From contig NC_087066.1 in assembly GCF_963678635.1 (NCBI RefSeq), positions 5,299,954 to 5,363,953 on the forward strand: a stretch of DNA of 64,000 nucleotides. Direction: 5' to 3'. The notes beneath the pieces are model-generated. The model was not told where the DNA came from and searched no databases. It saw nothing but the letters and a program-made list of their open reading frames with translations. This DNA comes from Symsagittifera roscoffensis (taxonomy: Eukaryota; Xenacoelomorpha; Acoela; Convolutidae). Both the position numbers and the translations under genes were made by a program. This document shows, in pieces, positions 55,894 through 64,000 of this stretch (its first letter is position 1; the number at the start of each line of letters is the position of its first letter).

Positions 55894-56791
55894 ATGGCGA
55901 ATCGAGGAAACAAGTGTTACACTTGTCAAGAAAAAATCAAGAAAAAAAATTGTGTGTTATTTATTGTCTAAAAGTTTTACACATGACACCGGAATTCCCT
56001 GATTTTGATCAAAATAGCTTAGACGTTTTCATCAAGTGTAAAGCAAACATCCTCAATGTTTGCAATTAATGTGTAAACAAAAAAAGACCAAGACCCAAAA
56101 ACTGACCAAAAAAACAATTTGACTAAAATCTATACCCAAATAATTGAAATCAAAGACCAAATGAAGACACTAACAGTGAACATTATCAAATCAAATGCCC
56201 TGATTGAAACTGTGAAACTAGAACTCAATGAGGTGAAAAGAACGAAGCCGCAGAACTTCGCCGCATCACTCGGTGGAGTGAAAATGGGCAAAAAGATCGA
56301 TACGCCACCACCAGTTCGATCTTCAAGCAACCTTGGAATTCGCATAAGAGGTGCACCCGAAAACACCACGGGGACTCCCGACGAGCGATTGCAAGCTGAC
56401 ATCAAAGCACTTGAAAAAATACTTCTTTTCCTCAATATTGATGACAAAAAACTGAGTAAAATCCAGCGCATAGGCAGAAATGATCCAGACCGGACAACCC
56501 TTCGCACGCTTATTGTAAACTTAGAAATCATGCTCAGCAAAGAAAACGTGATGAAATCTGCCTTTCGGCTAAAAAATTATGACCACGCTGTGTTGATTAG
56601 TCGAGAACTGTCAAAATCAGACACCAAACTTGAAAACGATTGTCTACGCAAAAGTCGATTCTTAATCGAAGATAAACAGAAAGGCCGAAAATATCAAAAT
56701 CCGTAACTTGAAACTGGAAATCAAATACGATGATAAATGGGTCGAGTATTGTGAAAACACGGACACAGCTACAGAAAGCGAGTCCGAATGA
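55894..56791 (+). pseudogene. CR1-like LINE ORF1, copy 3
   Basis: Same domain order as the 51.5-kb copy. The finger region is broken by small deletions and a stop at about 56068. The coiled coil and RNA-binding domain are open (56119-56706), with the GCCGCA region intact. A one-base loss in an A run near 56690 shifts the tail. The final GAATGACTA is again in the ORF2 frame. Confidence 0.75.
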
Positions 56792-57895
56792 CTAAGTCAA
56801 ATCAACCTTCTATCCTTCAATGTGAGAAGCATTCTGAATCTCCAAAGACGAATGGTCTTCTCTAACTCTATATCTAAAACTAACTATGACTTAATTTGTC
56901 TATCAGAAACATGGCTCACCTCTTACATTCCTAACAGCGCTCTCTTTCTTCCGGCCTACACAATATATCGGAAATATCGTGTATGTGAAAACTTCCAATC
57001 AAAACACGGAGGAGTCCTCATAGCGATAAAAAATCAAATCCCTCATGAAGAAGTAGTTCTTCACAACTGTAAAAGTGATTTAATGGTACTAAGACTTTGT
57101 ACAACCCCGAAGACCACACTAGTGTGTGCAATATACAACCCACCGACAAATAGCCCTTACCAATGGTCTTTCCAAGACTTTGTGCAGTTTTTTAATGGGC
57201 TCGAAAATCATACCAGTGAAATAAGTTACGATCAAATCATCATAGCTGGGAATATCCACTTTTCGAAAACAAATTTGAGCCAGATGAGCTCAAATGACAA
57301 ATACGAAAACGGTATATTAGAAAATCTAATTGAACATTATTTTTCCAATATATCAGAATCTTAGTTAGATGTCATCCTGACGAACAACCTCGACCCAATT
57401 ACAGACTGCAAAAAGAACCTAGACGTCCTAAGCAATTTTAGCATCAAAAACAAACCTTGCTCTGACCACAAGCCAATAAAAACAAGCTTTATTGCTTAAA
57501 AAAATTCTATCATAGTTCCATCCATATCAAAATATGCCTTTAAGAAAGCAAATTGGGATGAAATTAACAATGTTATCTTTAATTTTCCTTTTGACTACTG
57601 TTATAGCAATGTCGACTTTCTAGTCAAACAATCGTATAACTGGATAGAAGACATAATAAACAACAACATACCCAAAGTCACGAAACATCGATCGTCACAT
57701 CCAACATTGATCTCAAAACAAGCTTCTTTTCTAATAAAGAAAATAGCAACGAAAAAGCGTCAATGGCCAAGCCCAAACATACAAAGATCTATAAAACTCA
57801 AACGATTGGAAAAACAGTTAAGCTCCTTAATCGATTCTGATCTATGTTGTTTTGAGGCTGATGTATTCCAAACGCGACGTCAATAATCTGTCGTC
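56792..57895 (+). pseudogene. CR1-like LINE ORF2, copy 3: endonuclease only
   Basis: Endonuclease reads well to about 57364 (stop TAG). Here the segment that is IIAGVISFS in the other copies reads IIAGNIHFS. Later stops follow, and the copy is cut at about 57895 by an inverted ORF1 piece. Confidence 0.75.
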
Positions 57896-57906
57896 AATAA
57901 GAAAAA

Positions 57907-58111
57907 ATTGGTCTGGATCATTTCTGCCTGGATTTTACTCAGTTTTTTGTCATCAATATTGAGGAAAACAAGTATTTTTTCAACTGCTTTGTTGTCAGCT
58001 TGGAATCGCTCGTCGGGAGTTCCCGTGGTGTTTTTGGGTACAAATCTTATGCGAACTCCCAGGTTGCTTGAAGATCAAACTGGTGGTGGCGTATCAATCT
58101 TTTTCCCCACT
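57907..58111 (-). repeat. Second inverted ORF1 segment joined to a CR1 leader
   Basis: Reverse complement of part of ORF1, shorter than the one at 54033, but with the same junction to the leader (TTTTTCCCCAC|TGCAC). Confidence 0.85.
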
Positions 58112-58688
58112 GCACTTATTTTTTTCACGTAGGGGTAGTTGACTATAGAGGTTTCTGAGATAAATTTAGCTAAACCTTATGTCATCATTAATTTTTGAAT
58201 AAGTTTGGAAAGCTACGTTGTCACTAAATGTGTGAATTTTTGGTAAAACTATAAATGTTTCTAACTATCTGATCAAAAATGACTTTTGGAATCAAAGGCT
58301 GGCTTTGTTTCGTGTTTTTTTTGTCGTTTAAAAACTAATTTCAATTATATGATTATGATTATTTAGTACTTTGAAATCAAAGGGTCGGTTTTTGTTTCGT
58401 CGTTCGTTTCCTGGTTTCATTTTTTGAGTCGGGTTATAATGACTGAGCTTATAGCATTTTTTTAAAACATTTTTTGGTACTTCCTTAATTCAGTTCGATT
58501 CCAATCATTCAAACTTCTCATTTACACCTTTACAAAAACTTCTCATTTACAAAAACCGAAAAGAAAGTTACACATGATGTTCAGAAAAATTGGCTCTATA
58601 ACAATTGGTTTATAGGTCAGATGCACTATTTCTTGTGTTTTTTTAATCTCAACCAATCGCAGCCAGTTCGCGGTTCGCTTAAGACATG
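58112..58688 (+). promoter_or_regulatory. CR1-like LINE 5' leader, copy 4
   Basis: Third instance of the leader, with a short internal duplication near 58520-58555. Confidence 0.7.
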
Positions 58689-59005
58689 GAACTTTTGAAT
58701 TGTTACAGCTTAAACTGTTACAGCTTAAACTTATTAAAAAGTGTGTTTCATGTGAAATGTATAAAATGTTGTGTGGAAGGCCTCCAATGAGGGGATTTTA
58801 GAGACAAGATGTCAATGAGATATCACCTGTTTAAAACATCCCCAAAGAAAGCTCTCCTGATTGCAGACTCCCAAGCCAGGTACCTGACATTTGGGAATAT
58901 CAACATCCTATCGCTACCAGGAGCAACTGTAAGCAACGTATATCAATTTGTCCCTCCACAAGGTAAATACGAAATCATTGTTTTATTTGTCGGCGGAAAC
59001 CATCA
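58689..59005 (+). pseudogene. CR1-like LINE esterase ORF, copy 4 (truncated)
   Basis: Block I is intact, then it breaks inside VGGN at about 59000 and continues directly with RT-region sequence, so all of ORF1 and the endonuclease are deleted. Confidence 0.75.
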
Positions 59006-60770
59006 ATATATCCATCAATACCCCCAATAAGAAAGCTCAACGAAACGATTGCGGAGTCAAGCAAAGACAGAGCAAATCTTTTTAACTCATTTTTCAAAAT
59101 GTTTTTACAAAAAAAAACAATCAATAATGCCAGATCATATCAAAAGAGAAGTTAACGATATACAAATTACGGAAAAGAAAATCGAAACCGTGCTTGAAAG
59201 TTTACTGCTGAACAAGTCAACAGGACCCAATAATATTGGTAATATCGTCCTCAAAAATTGTTTAAACCCCTGCCGAAATCACTCTTTCTGCTTTATAAAA
59301 CAGTAATGAATAAAAGTGTATATCCGAGTTACTGGAAGATAAGCCAGGTGTCTCCTGTATTCAAGGAAGAAAACAAAGCAGATGTTAGCTGTTATCGTCC
59401 GATAAGCCTATTGTGTTGTATTTCAAAAGTGTTCGAAAAAATTCTTTTTGATCAATTGTATGAACATAGTCGCCACAAACTGCATGAAAACCATTTTGGT
59501 TTTCGCAGACAAAGGTCAGCTGTAGTCCATCTTTTGCTCTTTTTAGACTCTGTATACAAAAATTTCGACGACAAAAACATAAAAGAATTGGCAGTCATTT
59601 ATCTAGACATTGCAAAAGCATTTGACAAAGTGGCGCATCATTTGCTTATCGATAAACTTAAAATATTTGAAGTGGGCGGAAAACTACTTAAAATCATAAT
59701 TTCATATCTCGATAAACGCAAACAATTCGTTAAAATTGAAAACGCATTGTCTAATCTAATACAAGTCAGCAGTGGAGTACCCTAAGGCTCTATCCTAGGT
59801 CCGTTACTCTTCTTAATATTCGTCAATGATCTACCCAGCGCAAGCCCTCAACTTGAAAGTTATGGTTTTGCTGATGATTTTAAATTAATTGCTCTGAATG
59901 AAATCGACCTAGGGAATGGCGCTCGAGGACTTGAAAACTGGTGTTATGAAAACCTAATGACGACAAATACGAGTAAATGTAAATTACTAAATTTAAGAGG
60001 AAATCTATCCGTTAAACTGAACGACACCGAACTGCATCCAACGAATGTTCAAAAGGATTTGGGCCTCTTAATAACCCCAAATCTTTCATGGAACAAAATC
60101 TGTGAAATACGTGCCCAAAAGGCAACATGGGCCTTTTTCCAAATAAAACGAAACATATCCGCTACGTTCTCATGGGTTAACAAACTCCACTCGTATACTG
60201 GCTACATCGTCTGGATTAAAACTTACTGTTCACAAGCTTGGTCACCAAGTAGAGCCAACTTAGTAAGTTTCGAACGAGTACAAGTAATGGCCGCAAAGTG
60301 GATTTTTAGTCAAACTTAAACTACTGCCATTATGCCTCTACGTTGAAATGCACGATCTTCTCATGTATTTATCCTTAGTAAATTCCAAATATGACATATC
60401 AATTGCTGTTGAATACTCTAAGGAAAAAAAAACTCGCCAACACATCAGAGGAGAACATGCAGCATGCAGTCAACAAAAACATACTGAACAAATCAGACAA
60501 AATTTTTTTCACAGAACGAAACTCTTACACAACATCGTCATCAAACACTAAGAAAAATATGGGAACCAACTTGACAAAAAATCAATAAGCAAACTTTATT
60601 GGGATTACTTTGTCAGAAAAATCTATTATCTAAACAGTTGCACTTGGAGAATTATCTGCAAATGCATTCACTGTAACAACTGGAAAAAACTCGACACTCA
60701 AACTTAACTTGATGAAAACATGTAAATGACGGGACCCATAAACCCTTGGGAAGCGTGACTTCCCAGAAGC
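59006..60770 (+). pseudogene. CR1-like LINE ORF2 reverse transcriptase and C-terminus
   Basis: The fullest RT in the cluster. It shows SCYRPISLLCCISKVFEKIL, HFGFRRQRSAVVHLLLFLDS, the palm AVIYLDIAKAFDKVAHHLL with a catalytic Asp, VSSGVP-stop-GSILGPLLFLIF, GFADDFKLI (second catalytic pair), then thumb and C-terminal sequences ending near TWRIICKCIHCNNW, a C-x-C-x2-C cluster usual in this LINE class. The stop TAA (59783-59785) replaces the usual Gln of VPQGS, and another stop follows near 60317. Dead as an enzyme. Confidence 0.85.
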
Positions 60771-60929
60771 CTCAACTACTACTACTACTAATAGGGTTTA
60801 TCCAAAATAAACCTTTTAGATAGAAATAAGTACCCCCCGCTTCTATATATATAGGTCTCTAAATATCTAAAACATACGAACGCCAATAAAAAAGGGCTGG
60901 GACATCAAGCAATTACTAATTCCTTTGTG
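59437..60929 (+). repeat. 1,493-bp tandem duplication, unit 1
   Basis: Covers the RT from the FEKILFDQLYEH region through the LINE 3' end and about 125 bp of flank. Equivalent points (…GATCAATTGTA) lie at 59460, 60953 and 62446, exactly 1,493 bp apart. Confidence 0.95.
60771..60802 (+). other. CR1-like LINE 3' end with (ACT)n tail
   Basis: After ORF2 a short 3' UTR ends in CTACTACTACTACTAATAGG. CR1-type LINEs typically end in short tandem repeats rather than poly(A). The same end is repeated at about 62264-62295 by tandem duplication. Confidence 0.6.
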
Positions 60930-62422
60930 AAAAATTCTTTTTGATCAATTGTATGAACATAGTCGCCACAAACTGCATGAAAACCATTTTGGTTTTCGCA
61001 GACAAAGGTCAGCTGTAGTCCATCTTTTGCTCTTTTTAGACTCTGTATACAAAAATTTCGACGACAAAAACATAAAAGAATTGGCAGTCATTTATCTAGA
61101 CATTGCAAAAGCATTTGACAAAGTGGCGCATCATTTGCTTATCGATAAACTTAAAATATTTGAAGTGGGCGGAAAACTACTTAAAATCATAATTTCATAT
61201 CTCGATAAACGCAAACAATTCGTTAAAATTGAAAACGCATTGTCTAATCTAATACAAGTCAGCAGTGGAGTACCCTAAGGCTCTATCCTAGGTCCGTTAC
61301 TCTTCTTAATATTCGTCAATGATCTACCCAGCGCAAGCCCTCAACTTGAAAGTTATGGTTTTGCTGATGATTTTAAATTAATTGCTCTGAATGAAATCGA
61401 CCTAGAGAATGGCGCTCGAGGACTTGAAAACTGGTGTTATGAAAACCTAATGACGACAAATACGAGTAAATGTAAATTACTAAATTTAAGAGGAAATCTA
61501 TCCGTTAAACTGAACGACACCGAACTGCATCCAACGAATGTTCAAAAGGATTTGGGCCTCTTAATAACCCCAAATCTTTCATGGAACAAAATCTGTGAAA
61601 TACGTGCCCAAAAGGCAACATGGGCCTTTTTCCAAATAAAACGAAACATATCCGCTACGTTCTCATGGGTTAACAAACTCCACTCGTATACTGGCTACAT
61701 CGTCTGGATTAAAACTTACTGTTCACAAGCTTGGTCACCAAGTAGAGCCAACTTAGTAAGTTTCGAACGAGTACAAGTAATGGCCGCAAAGTGGATTTTT
61801 AGTCAAACTTAAACTACTGCCATTATGCCTCTACGTTGAAATGCACGATCTTCTCATGTATTTATCCTTAGTAAATTCCAAATATGACATATCAATTGCT
61901 GTTGAATACTCTAAGGAAGAAAAAACTCGCCAACACATCAGAGGAGAACATGCAGCATGCAGTCAACAAAAACATACTGAACAAATCAGACAAAATTTTT
62001 TTCACAGAACGAAACTCTTACACAACATCGTCATCAAACACTAAGAAAAATATGGGAACCAACTTGACAAAAAATCAATAAGCAAACTTTATTGGGATTA
62101 CTTTGTCAGAAAAATCTATTATCTAAACAGTTGCACTTGGAGAATTATCTGCAAATGCATTCACTGTAACAACTGGAAAAAACTCGACACTCAAACTTAA
62201 CTTGATGAAAACATGTAAATGACGGGACCCATAAACCCTTGGGAAGCGTGACTTCCCAGAAGCCTCAACTACTACTACTACTAATAGGGTTTATCCAAAA
62301 TAAACCTTTTAGATAGAAATAAGTACCCCCCGCTTCTATATATATAGGTCTCTAAATATCTAAAACATACGAACGCCAATAAAAAAGGGCTGGGACATCA
62401 AGCAATTACTAATTCCTTTGTG
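60930..62422 (+). repeat. 1,493-bp tandem duplication, unit 2 (second RT copy)
   Basis: Near-identical to unit 1; I noticed only two substitutions (near 59908/61401 and in the A run near 60426/61919). It carries the same premature stop in VP-stop-GSILG. A third partial unit of about 59 bp follows (62423-62481) before unique sequence. Confidence 0.95.
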
Positions 62423-62481
62423 AAAAATTCTTTTTGATCAATTGTATGAACATAGTCGCCACAAACTGCATGAAAACCATT

Positions 62482-62968
62482 AAAACCAATGGTTAACCCT
62501 GTGGTAGCGATGGTGTTTTATATAAAACATTAAAGAATATTAAATTGTAATTTCAAACGTCTTAGCACAATTAGTGCGTCATCAGTATTAAAATATTTTA
62601 CAATATTTACAGTACGATCAAAGATCTGGAAAAAATTACGAAAATGTCTCAAAAACACTCTAAAAGTTTCTGGCCAATCAAATTTAAACAACTGTAATTA
62701 TCTAATAAATTGCGCAATCATTTATATCAATTTCCTGTAAATTTATTGAGATTTTTTAGTTTTTTGTTTAATTGTTTAACATTTCGTTTTGGGACTATTT
62801 TTGTTTCTGACATGTCAGTTTTTCGAGTGTTAGCTATATTTTACAAGGACTACAATTATAGTTTTATTTCCCGGCTCATAATTTCATCGCGCGTGCTGAT
62901 GTTCGGCCTTTCCCTTCTAATATTCAAAGCCTCTTGTGCGAGTAGCTTTTGAGTGTTGCCTGTTTGGT
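62482..62968 (-). other. Probable 3' region of the Penelope-like element
   Basis: Lies downstream of the GIY-YIG ORF on the minus strand, where Penelope-like elements carry their 3' UTR or pseudo-LTR. Contains a hammerhead-like motif (separate entry). Confidence 0.4.
62557..62590 (-). ncRNA. Degenerate hammerhead-ribozyme-like motif
   Basis: On the minus strand CTGATGAC is followed by a 4-bp stem with a 5-base loop (GCAC-TAATT-GTGC) and then TAAGACG where a hammerhead has CGAAAC. Position next to a Penelope-like element fits, since such elements often carry hammerheads. The second core box is altered, so activity is doubtful. Confidence 0.35.
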
Positions 62969-63181
62969 CTATAATCTCAGCTCAGCACTACCGCATACCT
63001 CTTTGCTGCATTCTAGCAAATACTGTCCTACTCGGGGTTCCTTTTTGCAGTGTTGATCAACCCTCGTGGCTAAATGTCGCAATATCTGGCTGACATAAGT
63101 GGAATTACATCCACTGCATGTAAGTTTATACACCATTTTGGATCTGGGTTTACGCGCAAAGAAAGTTTTGAGGGTTGGCAA
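62969..63181 (-). pseudogene. Penelope-like element GIY-YIG endonuclease fragment
   Basis: Reads SKMVYKLTCSGCNSTYV followed by LRHLATRVDQHCKK, matching the GIY-YIG endonuclease found C-terminal to RT in Penelope-like elements: V-Y-K, a Cys pair, Y-V, the catalytic-type Arg helix and the EH-like QH. The YVG glycine is Ser here. It is separated from the RT by frame breaks, so the copy is dead. Confidence 0.7.
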
Positions 63182-63299
63182 GCATGTTTTTCACTTTTGG
63201 TTGTAAAATAAGTTTGTTTACAAATTTACCGCCGGATTTTTGCCCGAATATTTGCCGCCCCTTTGCAGCTAACAGTTGCGATTTATTTCCTCGATTTTG

Positions 63300-63850
63300 C
63301 ATCGTCAAAAGAAGGGGGTGAGTCTTTCAACCATTTATCATTTCTTTGTTTTGATTCCGCAACCTCTAAATTTTTCGGTCCCTTAATGATCATGTTAAGA
63401 AGTTCAAGTACTACTCTGCCGACAATTTTTCCGGATTTTCAATCCATTGCTTCTGATTTTTCTCCAATGCTCAGTCAAAGTTTACGCATGACGAGGTACT
63501 TATGAAAACCCAATGGACTGTCCCTTCAAAATTGTTTATTTTGTACTTCAAAGGTGCACAGCTTTTAAAATTAAAATGTTTCGGTGTCTGTGGGTTTTTT
63601 TGAGCCACCCATATGCCTGTTTTTGTGAGTCGAAGGTAACATTTGGATCCAAAAATGACAAATTACCGTTACTATCAAGTTCTTCTGTAGTAAACTGCTA
63701 GTTTGGATGCAACCTATAGACAGCCTCGAGGACTACCCCAGGATCGCCCCTCACAGTTTTAACTATGTCATTCACATATCTTAAAAAAACCAGACTGTTT
63801 CAGTTATGTTTGGGTGCTCGGATTATGATACGTTAGCACAATCTTAGCGG
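63300..63850 (-). pseudogene. Penelope-like reverse transcriptase, broken
   Basis: On the minus strand RYVNDIVKTVRGDPG (the Y-x-D-D box changed to Y-V-N-D, near 63766-63777), then EELDSNGNLSFLDPNVTFDS, then a thumb-like stretch, leading towards the GIY-YIG domain. Several stops interrupt it. The N-terminal part of the RT is either absent or beyond the window edge. Confidence 0.65.
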
Positions 63851-64000
63851 AAACAATTCTTCGCATCTACCCCTTTAGTTCGATAAGTCACCTTTTTCTG
63901 ACAACCAGGGCAGACTCCGTTGTAATCCTCATTTAGCAAAGTCAATATTGCTGGTTCTTTCATTAATGGAGGATCGTATTCATTAATGCAGGTTCAAATT

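Overview
The window is animal nuclear DNA, probably from an invertebrate. It is AT-rich with intron-split coding and TTTTAG/TTGCAG-type 3' splice sites. It carries many non-LTR, LTR and Penelope-like retroelement remains, fold-back elements and minisatellites. I cannot name the species. There are no operons or other bacterial features.

Region by region: (1) 1-2.6 kb, minus strand: a Ty3/Gypsy retrotransposon running off the left edge, with Gag, protease and reverse transcriptase in one frame broken by a single TGA. (2) 2.6-9.5 kb: mostly non-coding, with one weak unrecognised minus-strand ORF and a fold-back Tc1-like MITE. (3) 9.5-24.6 kb, plus strand: one host gene, a family GT11 (alpha-1,2-fucosyltransferase-like) type II membrane protein of about 393 codons in five coding exons. 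Its introns hold two 22-bp minisatellites that look related, one of them an array of about 50 AP-1 (TGACTCA) motifs. They also hold several fold-back elements and a roughly 2-kb inverted-repeat element. The gene uses one GC-AG intron and has a one-base frameshift at the H-x-R motif. (4) About 26.5-40.5 kb, mainly minus strand: a 14-kb block of broken ORFs that I do not recognise. It contains a 1.66-1.68-kb internal tandem duplication and is bracketed by diverged direct repeats. It is the best candidate here for an undescribed element or an endogenised virus. (5) 41.2-46 kb, plus strand: an Ingi/Vingi-like LINE with a decayed 2A-type motif, then a fragment of a different reverse transcriptase. 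(6) 48.7-62.5 kb, plus strand: a cluster of broken copies of one CR1-like LINE family. It shows three modules (SGNH esterase ORF, PHD/coiled-coil/RNA-binding ORF1, endonuclease-RT ORF2), an in-frame UGA-CUA boundary between ORF1 and ORF2, inverted ORF1 pieces in front of two leaders, and a precise 1,493-bp tandem duplication of the RT end. (7) 62.5-64 kb, minus strand: a broken Penelope-like element (RT plus GIY-YIG) running off the right edge.

The only convincing host gene is the fucosyltransferase. Nearly everything else is mobile DNA in various stages of decay. Functional statements are family-level recognition by eye; no search or alignment program was run.
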